A stretch of 23,494 bases of DNA from an uncultured Eubacteriales bacterium (GTDB lineage Bacteria; Bacillota; Clostridia; Oscillospirales; Oscillospiraceae). The notes beneath the pieces were generated by a model that ran no database searches, was not told where the DNA came from, and saw only the letters and a list, made by a program, of their open reading frames with translations. Below, one piece after another: positions 7,239 through 14,875 of this stretch. The translations under genes were made by a program, and so were the position numbers. The first letter of the stretch is position 1. Each line of letters begins with the position of its first letter. The stretch lies in contig CABRZO010000017.1 of NCBI GenBank assembly GCA_902475455.1, forward strand, positions 1 to 23,494, read 5' to 3'.

Positions 7239-8795
7239 ATGGATGAGCTGAAAAACGGCGGTTGCGGGCCAGTTCCGGAGGAGGGCCCTCCTCCCATTGA
7301 GTTTATGTACCGGGGTATCCCAAATCTGACCTGTGCGGAGATCCCCGGCGAGGGCGGGATGGAGGCCGATGTGGTTGTAGTGGGCTGCGGCGGTTCCGGT
7401 ATCTCCGCAGCGGTATCCGCTTTTGAGCAGGGAGCCCGACGGGTGGTCATCATCGAAAAACAGAAGCGGGCCGGCGGCAACGCCGTCATGGCCCGGGGGC
7501 TCTTTGGCTGCGAGAGTTCGGTGCTCCGCCAAGCCATGATCAAATCCGACAAGGACGAGATTTTCACCAATGCCATGGCCTGGCATCATCATACTAGGGT
7601 CAACGGTCGGCTCATCCGGGCCTGGATCAACCAGTCCGGAGATACCATCGATTGGCTCCAGAAGCGGGACGTGGAGTTTGAGGTGGGCACCACCCAGCGC
7701 ATGACCTACGATATTGCCCCCAATTGGCACTGCGTCAAGGGCAGCACCATGGCCACCCCCATGGCCCACCTGGTGGAGGAGCTGCTCTACCGGGGCGCCA
7801 CCTTCTTTACGGAGACTCTGGTAGAAGAACTGCTGATGGAAGATGGAGCGGTGGCCGGTGTGCAGGCGGTCCATGAGGGTAAACGGTTTCGGATTCACGC
7901 CCCCAGTGTGGTGCTGGCCTCCGGTGGATTTCTGGCCAATACCGAGATGGTGCAGCAGTATTATCCTGACTATGACCCGGAGATCTTCGGCGGCTACAAA
8001 GCGCCCAATATGGGTGAGTCGGTGGAGCTGGCCCGGAAAGCCGGGGCGCTGCTGGACCGGGATATCATGCTGATCAAGGAGGGCTGCGCCTCCTCGGACC
8101 GGGCTCCCCGAATTTTAAGCGAGTTTGGCCGGGAACCCTATCTGATCTGGGTCAACCGGAAGGGCCGCCGCTATGTAGACGAGACGGTGGGGTCCATCCT
8201 CCAAGTGGCCACCAACGCCATGATGGCCCAGCCCGGCATGGAGTCCTATGTGGTCTTTGATGAGGGGACCATGCATCGGATGATGGATTTGGGCATGGAG
8301 CTCTCCAAGGGCGATCACATTCGGGGCGTTCCCCAGCCTGATCTGAAGGAACAGTTTGAACAGGCCGCCGCCAAGGCGCCCACTGAGGCAAAGATTGCCG
8401 GGACAGTGGAGGAGCTGGCCCAGTGGATCGGCTGCCAGCCGGAAAGCCTTCAGGCAGAGCTGGACAGCTACAACCGCTATTGCGCCCAGGGTTACGATGA
8501 GGACTTCAACAAGTCTCGTAAATATCTGGCTCCCTGCCATGTGGGCCCCTTCTACGGCATCCGGCACCGGGCCATCGCTGTGGATACGGTGGGCCCGGTG
8601 AGGGTCAACGAGAAGTTGGAGGTAGTGAATCCGGACTGGGACCCCATCCCCGGCCTCTACGCAGCCGGATCACTGACCTCCGGCTGGCAGTCCAATGACT
8701 ACTGCGGTATGTACCTGTTCGGCGGGGCCATGTCCTACGGCATCAACTCCGGCCGCATCGCCGGCCGCAACGCCGCCCAACATGCCCTGGGGTGA
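7239..8795 (+). CDS. FAD-dependent oxidoreductase, FrdA-like (FAD_binding_2), paralog A
   Basis: The protein is 518 residues; the ATG at 7239 follows AGGAGG (7226-7231), whereas the GTG at 7221 would leave that site inside the gene. After a 40-residue N-terminal extension comes the FAD-binding motif VVVVGCGGSGISAA (GxGxxG at 49-54), with EKQKRAGGNAVMA downstream. It ends with IPGLYAAGSLTSGW and SYGINSGRIAG, the family's second FAD contact. There is no signal peptide, heme motif or FMN-binding domain, so it is probably cytoplasmic. The usual fumarate-reductase RLGGN segment is replaced by NDYCGMYLFGG, so fumarate is an unlikely substrate. It probably reduces or oxidises a C=C bond in an organic compound. 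It is the first gene of a four-gene cluster, 12 bases before paralog B. Confidence 0.88.
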   Translation: MDELKNGGCGPVPEEGPPPIEFMYRGIPNLTCAEIPGEGGMEADVVVVGCGGSGISAAVSAFEQGARRVVIIEKQKRAGGNAVMARGLFGCESSVLRQAMIKSDKDEIFTNAMAWHHHTRVNGRLIRAWINQSGDTIDWLQKRDVEFEVGTTQRMTYDIAPNWHCVKGSTMATPMAHLVEELLYRGATFFTETLVEELLMEDGAVAGVQAVHEGKRFRIHAPSVVLASGGFLANTEMVQQYYPDYDPEIFGGYKAPNMGESVELARKAGALLDRDIMLIKEGCASSDRAPRILSEFGREPYLIWVNRKGRRYVDETVGSILQVATNAMMAQPGMESYVVFDEGTMHRMMDLGMELSKGDHIRGVPQPDLKEQFEQAAAKAPTEAKIAGTVEELAQWIGCQPESLQAELDSYNRYCAQGYDEDFNKSRKYLAPCHVGPFYGIRHRAIAVDTVGPVRVNEKLEVVNPDWDPIPGLYAAGSLTSGWQSNDYCGMYLFGGAMSYGINSGRIAGRNAAQHALG

Positions 8796-8807
8796 GAGGA
8801 GAAGCAA

Positions 8808-10265
8808 ATGAGAACACTGAAAACAGATGTGGCCATCATCGGTGCCGGCGCCGCCGGCATTCCTGCCGCCATTGAGGCGGCCCAGGCTGGGGTCAAGGTG
8901 GACGTATTCGAGGCCAGCGACCACGCCGGCGGGGCCTGTAACGGAGGAAACGGTGTCTTTGCCGTGGAGACCCGGATGCAGAAGAAGAAGCAGTTCACCT
9001 ATACCAAAGAGCAGATTTTGCGCTATTGGATGGAGTACACCCATAACAATGTGGACGCCCGGCTGGTCAGCGAGTTCATCAACCGGTCCGCCGACACGGT
9101 GGAGTGGCTCATGGGCTACGGGGTGGATCTCAACGACCTGATTGCCTATTATCCCGGGGCCTATTACGTCTGGCACTTCCGCCGGGACGGTTCCCCCTTT
9201 ATCACTGATCTGCTGCGGCCGGTGAGTGAGCAGGCCGGTGCGGTGTACCACTACAATACCCGGGTCAACCGTCTCGCCATGCGGGATGGCGCCTGCGTGG
9301 GCTTTGAGGCGGAGGACCAGGAGGGCAAGTTCCAGGTGGAGGCCGGGGCGGTGATCATCGCCTCCGGCGGCACCGGCAAGCGGGCCGACTTCGTCTATCA
9401 GGAGACGGGCTGGATGCTGGGCAAGGACATCACCATGTTCCCGGGCATGCTCTACGAGGACCCCTCCAAGGCCCCCAAACTGGGCGTTGAATTGGCTTGG
9501 GAGGTGGGGGCCCAGCACACCAAGTTGATGATCGACTCCTTCGCCTCCATCCCAGATCCCAACTTCGGCCCTGGCGGGGTTCCGGCCCAGCTGCCCTGGT
9601 TCCGGCAGCCCCAGAACATCTGCGTCAACCTCCATGGTGAGCGGTTTATCGATGAGGCGGAGATGCGCAACGGCGCTTTTATGGGCAACGCCATCGCCAT
9701 CCAGAAACAGGCCACTGCCTTCATGATCTTCACCCAGTCCATGCGGGACCGGTACGACAATGAGGGCATGGACTATGAGATGGGCAACGTCCACTTCATG
9801 GATGATCTGACGGCGGACGAGTATCTGGAGATGAACTGGAAGCGTGGCAACCGGGATATCATGGTGTTTGACACCCTGGAGGAGCTCTGCGACGGCATGG
9901 GCATCGACCGGCAGCTGCTGGAGACGGTGGCGGAGTACAACGACAACATCCGCTCCAACCGGGGAGATCCCATCTTCCATAAGGATTACCGCTATCTGAC
10001 TCCCATCGAGGGCGGCAAATACTATGTGGCCAAATTCCGCCGCCACGCCTACGGGGTGATGGGCGGCCTGCGGATCAACTACCGGGCGGAGGTCCAGGAT
10101 ACCGACTGTGACTCCATCCCCGGCCTCTACGCTGCCGGTAACGACGCCAATTCCATCTATACCGACACCTATCCCTTTGTGCTCTCCGGCAACACCTCCA
10201 GCTTTGCCATCAACACCGGCCGGATTGCCGGCCAGGAGGCGGCTAAACGGGTAAAAAATCGTTGA
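8808..10265 (+). CDS. FAD-dependent oxidoreductase, FrdA-like (FAD_binding_2), paralog B
   Basis: The protein is 485 residues, with AGAGGAG just before the ATG. It has VAIIGAGAAGIPAA (GxGxxG at 12-17), EASDHAGGACNGGNG, and a C-terminal IPGLYAAGNDANSIYTDTYP and SFAINTGRIAG. It is homologous to the gene before it along its length (for example THNNVDARLVSEFINRSADT against HHHTRVNGRLIRAWINQSGD) but lacks the N-terminal extension. No export signal, heme or FMN-binding domain is seen. It too lacks the fumarate-reductase RLGGN segment, having VLSGNTSS instead. The two may act on successive intermediates or form a heteromer; the sequence does not decide. Tetrahydrodaidzein reductases and several gut C=C reductases belong to this broad superfamily. 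Confidence 0.88.
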   Translation: MRTLKTDVAIIGAGAAGIPAAIEAAQAGVKVDVFEASDHAGGACNGGNGVFAVETRMQKKKQFTYTKEQILRYWMEYTHNNVDARLVSEFINRSADTVEWLMGYGVDLNDLIAYYPGAYYVWHFRRDGSPFITDLLRPVSEQAGAVYHYNTRVNRLAMRDGACVGFEAEDQEGKFQVEAGAVIIASGGTGKRADFVYQETGWMLGKDITMFPGMLYEDPSKAPKLGVELAWEVGAQHTKLMIDSFASIPDPNFGPGGVPAQLPWFRQPQNICVNLHGERFIDEAEMRNGAFMGNAIAIQKQATAFMIFTQSMRDRYDNEGMDYEMGNVHFMDDLTADEYLEMNWKRGNRDIMVFDTLEELCDGMGIDRQLLETVAEYNDNIRSNRGDPIFHKDYRYLTPIEGGKYYVAKFRRHAYGVMGGLRINYRAEVQDTDCDSIPGLYAAGNDANSIYTDTYPFVLSGNTSSFAINTGRIAGQEAAKRVKNR

Positions 10266-10319
10266 ATTGTCCCGGAAAATGGGCGAAAATAGACAAGAAA
10301 GAGAAAGAGGTATCTGATT

Positions 10320-11720
10320 ATGGCAAAAAATGTATCTACAATTGCCCCGGAAGATCGGATCGGTATACCGGGTAAGCTGTGTTACTCCATCGGCTATGCC
10401 GGCAAGGACTGCTTCCAGACCATCACCAACAGCTATCTGATGATGTTCCTGATGATGGTTGCCGGCATCCCCGGCGGCTTTATCGGCACCATGATGCTGG
10501 TGGCCCGGATCTGGGACGCCATCAACGATCCCATCCTAGGTTCTCTGGCCGACCACACCCGCAGCAAATGGGGTAAGTTCCGGCCCTATCTGCTCTCCTC
10601 CATCCCCATGGCTATCATCTTCGCTCTGCTGTTCTTCACCCCCAGCTTCAGCAATATGGGCAAGATGGTCTATTACACCATTGTCTACATCTTCTACGGC
10701 ATGTGCTACACCGTGCTGGAGATCCCCTACTTTGGTCTGGCCGGCGCCATGTCCTTCAACCCCCAGGAGCGGGCCTCCGTCACCGCCTGGAGCCGCATCG
10801 CCTCCCGTATCCCCGCGGTGCTGGTGCCCATGCTGCTGAGCTACATCACCGTCCAGATGGGGGACCAGAAGGGCTATTTTGTCACCGCCATCCTGGTGGG
10901 CATTATCGCCATCCTGGCTTCCATGTTCTCTTTCTTCGGCTGCAAGGAAAAAGCGCTGGTGGAGGCGGAGCCCTCTGCCAAGAAGGCCTCCGGCTTCCGG
11001 GATTTCCTGAACGTGCTGAAGGGCAACTGGGCCCTGCTGGTGGTTATGATTGCCCAGCTGTTCTTCACCTTCAACACCATTCTGTGCGACATGCTGAACA
11101 CCTACTACCTGACCTACTCCCTGGGCTCCCCGGCGCTGATCACTGGTGTGGGTGTGGCCCTGGTGGCGGTGGGCGCCTGCATCGGCCAGTTCTTCTATCC
11201 CTACATTGCCACCAAGGTCCAGAGCTGCAAGACCATCATGCTCATCGGCGTGCCCGTCTACTGCGCCATGCTGGCTCTGTGCTATGTGGCCGGCAACAAC
11301 TCCATCCCCCTGTACCTGGTGATGCTGATTGTGCTGAATATCTTTACCGGCATGCTTCAGATCAATGTCATCAACCTCTGCTTTGAGGTCTGTGACAAGC
11401 TGGAGTACCAGAATCATGTGCGCTCCGATGCCACCGTGTTCGCTGTGGTCTCCTTCCTGATGAAGCTGGCCGCCGGCCTGGCCGCCACCATCGCCGGCTG
11501 GGGCCTGCAGCTGGTGGGCTTCCAGGGCATGGGTCCTGTAATGATCGAAGTTACTCCCGCCATGGCTTCCGGTGTTGCGGTGCTCCGCTTCGCCCTGCCC
11601 GGCGTCCTGGCTGCCATTTCCTTTGTGGCCGTGCTGTTCTATCCCATTAAAAAGGATGAGATCAACGAGATCCGGGCCGAACTGACCCGCCGGCACACCG
11701 GCCGCAATCAAGACGCTTAA
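10320..11720 (+). CDS. GPH-family cation:organic substrate symporter (MFS superfamily)
   Basis: The 466-residue hydrophobic protein has about 12 predicted membrane helices. The GPH (MelB/XylP/UidB-like) signature is clear: WDAINDPILGSLADHTRSKW then GKFRPYLL at residues 65-91. Asp66 and Asp70 match the spacing of the two cation-binding aspartates of MelB helix II, so Na+- or H+-coupled uptake is likely. The ATG follows GAAAGAGG. It lies 54 bases after paralog B with no terminator between them, so it is probably co-transcribed. Classical members carry glycosides, pentosides and hexuronides. Here no glycosidase or sugar-catabolic gene is nearby, and the neighbours are flavoproteins, so the cargo is probably the substrate of those enzymes. 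Confidence 0.9.
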   Translation: MAKNVSTIAPEDRIGIPGKLCYSIGYAGKDCFQTITNSYLMMFLMMVAGIPGGFIGTMMLVARIWDAINDPILGSLADHTRSKWGKFRPYLLSSIPMAIIFALLFFTPSFSNMGKMVYYTIVYIFYGMCYTVLEIPYFGLAGAMSFNPQERASVTAWSRIASRIPAVLVPMLLSYITVQMGDQKGYFVTAILVGIIAILASMFSFFGCKEKALVEAEPSAKKASGFRDFLNVLKGNWALLVVMIAQLFFTFNTILCDMLNTYYLTYSLGSPALITGVGVALVAVGACIGQFFYPYIATKVQSCKTIMLIGVPVYCAMLALCYVAGNNSIPLYLVMLIVLNIFTGMLQINVINLCFEVCDKLEYQNHVRSDATVFAVVSFLMKLAAGLAATIAGWGLQLVGFQGMGPVMIEVTPAMASGVAVLRFALPGVLAAISFVAVLFYPIKKDEINEIRAELTRRHTGRNQDA

Positions 11721-11746
11721 TCCCCCTTTTCTCCCTTCTTTTCAGG

Positions 11747-11778
11747 TGAATGCCTCCGCCTTTGTGCGGAGGCATTCA
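11747..11778 (+). other. Intercistronic hairpin without a U-tract
   Basis: A perfect 13-bp stem, TGAATGCCTCCGC (11747-11759) with its complement at 11766-11778, closes a 6-base loop. The following bases (GCCTAAATCCC) contain no U-run, so it is not a typical intrinsic terminator. It sits between the transporter and the OYE-like gene and could stabilise or cleave the operon mRNA, or be an attenuator. Confidence 0.6.
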
Positions 11779-11815
11779 GCCTAAATCCCTCAATCCCACA
11801 AAGGAGCTGATGATC

Positions 11816-13846
11816 ATGAAATCCGCCTATCCGTATCTGTTGTCTCCCCTGGTAATCCGGGGCAAGGTGATCAAAAACCGTATGGAGTCCGCCAACTCTC
11901 TGCCTCATTTCCTCCAGGGACCTGAGCGCTATCCTGCCGATTCCGTTATTACCCATTACGCCAACCGGGCCAAGGCCGGGGCCGCCATCGTCACCTGTAT
12001 GGGCATCAACGACTTCAACGCGGATAAACATATGCCCATGGAAATGGACGGCCCCCATTTTCCGGATTTTGACCTCTATAACCCTCAATGCCAAAACTAT
12101 CTGCTGCAGCTGGCCGATGCCATCCACTACTACGGAGCTCAGGCCTGCATGGGCTTTTATGTGGCCAGCAACAAATATCCCATCCTGCGTAAACAGCATC
12201 CCATGGACGAGGGTACGCTGGAATTTGTCCAGCTGGACAACCCCATGGGTCCCTTCCCGGGCTCTACTCCGGAGCAGATAGAGGAATTTTATAATCACGT
12301 CCGAGAGACCGTGGCGGCACTGGACGAGGCCACCATGGAGAAAGTGGCCGAGAGCTATGCCCAGCAGTGCGGCATCTTGAAATTCCTGGGCTTTGATATG
12401 GTGTCCATCCACTTGTGCTATCGGGGCCAGATGCCCACCCGGTTTCTCTCGCCGCTGACCAACCACCGCACCGACGCCTACGGCGGCAGCCTGGAAAACC
12501 GTGCCCGGTTCCCGTTGATGATTCTGAAGAAAATCCGGGAGACCGTGGGCAAGGATTTCATTGTGGAAATCCTGTTCTCCGGAGAGGAGGACGCAGTGGG
12601 GGGCTACTCCCTGGAGGATGCGGCGGAATACCTGAAGCTCTTTGAGCCCTATGTGGATATTGCCCAGATCCGGGCCAGCGAAGCTGACCCCAACCACCCC
12701 ACCAGCTTCAATCCGGAAGAGACTCCCTTCCTGCGGCAGGCGGCCTATATGAAGGAGCATGGGGTGAAAATGCTGATTGCATCGGTGGGTGGTTGGCAGG
12801 ACCCTGCCACCTGTGAGCGGGCTTTGGCGGAAGGTAAGATTGATCTTGTCTCTATGGCCCGAGCCTGGGTGTCCAATCCGGACTATGGCAAGCTGGTCTA
12901 CGAGGGTCGGGCAGAGGATATCGTGCCCTGCCTGCGGTGCAATAAGTGCCATGGCCGGGGTCCCCATGATCCCTTTGTTTCCGTCTGCTCCGTCAACCCC
13001 AAGATTGGCATTGAGCACCGACTCCACTATCTGGGCTCTACCCCGGAGAAGGTCAAAAAGGTGGCGGTCATCGGCGGCGGCCCGGCGGGCATGAAGGCGG
13101 CCATGGACCTCTGTGACCGGGGACATCAGGTCACCCTCTATGAGATCACCGACAGCCTGGGGGGAGCCATTAAACACGCCGATTTTGTGGATTTCAAGTG
13201 GACTTTGAAGCAGTTCAAAGACTATTTGATCCATCAGGTAACCAAGCGGGATATCGATGTGCGTTTGAACACGCTGGCCACCCCGGAGATGATCGAGGCT
13301 CAGGGCTATGACGCTGTGGTGGTGGCGGCAGGAGCCCATCCCTCAAAACCGCCCATTCCCGGCCTGGACGGGGAAAATGTCATCTTTGCCACCCAGGCCC
13401 TGATGGGAGAAAAGCCGGTGGGCCGCAATGTGGTGGTCATCGGCGGCGGCGAAGTGGGTGTAGAGACTGCTATGCACCTGGCCAAAACCGGCCATGTGGC
13501 CACCGTATTGGAGATGCGGGGGGAACTGGCGGCGGATTCTACCTTTGTCCACTACCGCTCCATGTTCCAGGAGGCCTGGGAGGCCATTCCCGATTTCCAC
13601 AGCGTGGTAAATGCCCGGTGCACCCGAGTGGAGCAGGGCAAGGTCTGGTATCTGGATCAGGACAATCAGGAACATGGGCTGGAGGCTGACACCGTCGTGG
13701 TCTCTGCCGGTATGACGCCCCTGCAGAAAGAGGCCATGGGCTTCTACGGCACCGCCCCCCACGTCTACATGATTGGCGACTGCGTCAAGCCTGGCACCGT
13801 CCAGCAGGCCATGCGCCAGGCCTTTGCCACGGCCAGTGAGATCTGA
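11816..13846 (+). CDS. Old Yellow Enzyme/2,4-dienoyl-CoA reductase-like Fe-S flavoprotein (ene-reductase)
   Basis: The protein is 676 residues from the ATG at 11816, nine bases after AAGGAG; an ATG six bases earlier is too close. Residues 1-365 form the FMN TIM barrel, with LSPLTNHRTDAYGGSLENRARF typical of the family. Cys372, Cys375, Cys378 and Cys391 (CLRCNKC, then C after 12 residues) form the [4Fe-4S] motif. An FAD Rossmann motif (VAVIGGGPAG, from about 416) and an NAD(P)H Rossmann motif (VVVIGGGEVG, about 540) follow. This is the layout of FadH, trimethylamine dehydrogenase, BaiCD and daidzein reductase. The usual active-site HxxH/N is His199-x-x-Tyr202 here, which suggests a distinct substrate. 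It lies 95 bases after the transporter and probably reduces a C=C bond in the imported compound. Confidence 0.9.
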   Translation: MKSAYPYLLSPLVIRGKVIKNRMESANSLPHFLQGPERYPADSVITHYANRAKAGAAIVTCMGINDFNADKHMPMEMDGPHFPDFDLYNPQCQNYLLQLADAIHYYGAQACMGFYVASNKYPILRKQHPMDEGTLEFVQLDNPMGPFPGSTPEQIEEFYNHVRETVAALDEATMEKVAESYAQQCGILKFLGFDMVSIHLCYRGQMPTRFLSPLTNHRTDAYGGSLENRARFPLMILKKIRETVGKDFIVEILFSGEEDAVGGYSLEDAAEYLKLFEPYVDIAQIRASEADPNHPTSFNPEETPFLRQAAYMKEHGVKMLIASVGGWQDPATCERALAEGKIDLVSMARAWVSNPDYGKLVYEGRAEDIVPCLRCNKCHGRGPHDPFVSVCSVNPKIGIEHRLHYLGSTPEKVKKVAVIGGGPAGMKAAMDLCDRGHQVTLYEITDSLGGAIKHADFVDFKWTLKQFKDYLIHQVTKRDIDVRLNTLATPEMIEAQGYDAVVVAAGAHPSKPPIPGLDGENVIFATQALMGEKPVGRNVVVIGGGEVGVETAMHLAKTGHVATVLEMRGELAADSTFVHYRSMFQEAWEAIPDFHSVVNARCTRVEQGKVWYLDQDNQEHGLEADTVVVSAGMTPLQKEAMGFYGTAPHVYMIGDCVKPGTVQQAMRQAFATASEI

Positions 13847-13898
13847 GCTTGATTTCGCCTTCCTGTGGATGAGTAGAAAAAAGAATAGAGATTAAAGC

Positions 13899-13976
13899 AA
13901 CCCTCTCCTATAGCGCATCGGAAAGACAGAAACTGTGCCTCTGTCTGATGCTGTTGTAGGAGAGGGTTTGTATTTT
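13899..13976 (+). terminator. Long nested terminator after the OYE-like gene
   Basis: AACCCTCTCCTA (13899-13910) pairs perfectly with TAGGAGAGGGTT (13957-13968). Inside are GCATC/GATGC (13915-13919 with 13947-13951) and AGACAG/CTGTCT (13924-13929 with 13941-13946). TGTATTTTT follows. The total structure is about 70 bases, long for a terminator, and may double as a small structured RNA. It starts about 50 bases after the stop at 13846. Confidence 0.75.
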
Positions 13977-14031
13977 TGTATGCAATTGTGAGCACTGAAA
14001 GCCCGCTGGATTTACTTGAAATATAGATGGG

Positions 14032-14067
14032 ATCAGGAGCAAAGCTCCCTCCACGGCGGCTCCTGAT
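14032..14067. terminator. Hairpin between converging OYE-like and membrane-protein genes
   Basis: ATCAGGAGC (14032-14040) pairs with GCTCCTGAT (14059-14067) around an 18-base loop. TTGTTTATG follows on the plus strand; on the minus strand the flank is not U-rich. It lies just beyond the stop codon of the minus-strand membrane protein (14072). It is probably a weak terminator or 3'-end stabiliser for either gene. Confidence 0.45.
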
Positions 14068-14071
14068 TTGT

Positions 14072-14503
14072 TTATGCATGCTCAGATTTTGAAGTACGGC
14101 GAAGAAAGACCCCCCAGATTTGCAGGCCAAGAAGGGAAACAGCGCAGATGATAAACCAGAGCCCATATTTCACTGCTGTGGCTGCGTCAGAGACAAAGCC
14201 CAACTCAAACATATCGTTCCAATAGATGGTCTGTTTCAGAAGATAGAACGAGATCTGAAAGGAAAGGAGGAAAGTGAGCACAACAATAAAATTCTTAATC
14301 AGTTTGTGTCTCCAGCGCCAGAAAACCGCCAGAAAAACCAAAAGCAATACTGCACAAAAGTAGAGGCACATCCCCCAGATTAGAACGGGTATGGTGTTCC
14401 CAATACGGTAAAAATGGCCGACGGAAACAGCCAGGGCAGTATAACAAAGCAGGCAGAGCAACTCACACCCTGCAAAGTACAGCCGGATTCTTTGTCGTTT
14501 CAT
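14072..14503 (-). CDS. Small four-helix membrane protein, function unknown
   Basis: The protein is 143 residues, with AAGGAGAC seven bases before the ATG at 14503. It has four hydrophobic stretches: about residues 10-30 (FAGCELLCLLCYTALAVSV), 38-62 (PVLIWGMCLYFCAVLLLVFL), 70-90 (KNFIVVLTFLLSFQISFYLL) and 112-132 (YGLWFIICAVSLLGLQIW). Positive residues cluster at the ends and in the loop between helices two and three. I do not recognise a family. It lies downstream of jetD on the same strand but is separated by about 370 bases and a terminator, so I do not place it in the Wadjet operon. The good ribosome binding site and membrane pattern make it likely real. Confidence 0.7.
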   Translation of the reverse strand: MKRQRIRLYFAGCELLCLLCYTALAVSVGHFYRIGNTIPVLIWGMCLYFCAVLLLVFLAVFWRWRHKLIKNFIVVLTFLLSFQISFYLLKQTIYWNDMFELGFVSDAATAVKYGLWFIICAVSLLGLQIWGVFLRRTSKSEHA

Positions 14504-14875
14504 CGTTTGCGTCTCCTTTTTTGCGTGGAATGTCTGCTAACAGTTCCCAGCGTTTGTCGTTTAGAAAATTGAATCAGCTAGCGGCATCCAAATCAGGTTC
14601 ATGGAAGTGTTGTCATACTTCACAATATTTGGCGAAAACAGGGCCGTTTTTCACATATAGGACGACGTATGCTACATCTGATGACCAAATATATTTGTGC
14701 AAAACTGATGGAGAATAAAGGGTGTCTATCCCATAGCAAAATAGAGTAGCATAAGATGTGGGATAAAAGGGAACACAGGGATACAGCAGCTTCTCTGTGC
14801 CCCCTTTTACGCTGCGTTTGACTTAGGAAATCAAGCTGTATATTGCCGCATGGCTCATCCGAATATTTTCTTGCG
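14504..14875. other. Intergenic region between jetD and the membrane protein gene
   Basis: This 372-base stretch shows no convincing gene; a 65-codon plus-strand frame at 14521 has no ribosome binding site and no recognisable domain. It holds the terminator-like element at 14765-14811 and a nearby 7-bp inverted repeat, TATCCCA (14727-14733) with TGGGATA (14759-14765). A smaller repeat, GAAGT/ACTTC (14604-14608 with 14617-14621), could belong to the promoter region of the minus-strand membrane protein gene. Confidence 0.5.
14765..14811 (-). terminator. Terminator-like element after jetD, copy 2
   Basis: CACAGGGA pairs with TCTCTGTG (one G-U pair) around TACAGCAGCT, flanked by AAAAGGG and CCCCTTTTACG. 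It is a close variant of 5701-5746, sharing the flanks, the CAGCAGC centre and the TTTTACG tail. Read on the minus strand it ends in CCCTTTT and would terminate the jet operon about 65 bases after the jetD stop. Confidence 0.7.

Noticed and set aside
6284..7246. 320-codon plus-strand frame opposite the PucR gene
   Set aside because: No recognisable domain; it covers the PucR coding sequence and the divergent promoter.
8670..10046. 458-codon antisense frame over FAD oxidoreductase paralog B
   Set aside because: No motif or ribosome binding site, and it lies wholly opposite well-supported coding sequence.
11717..13339. 540-codon open frame antisense to the OYE-like gene
   Set aside because: It is histidine- and glycine-rich with no domain, and the plus-strand frame encodes a clear flavoprotein. 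Long antisense frames are expected in this GC-rich codon usage.
14521..14718. 65-codon plus-strand frame in the jetD/membrane-protein gap
   Set aside because: It lacks a ribosome binding site and any recognisable pattern, and overlaps the likely promoter region of the minus-strand membrane protein gene.
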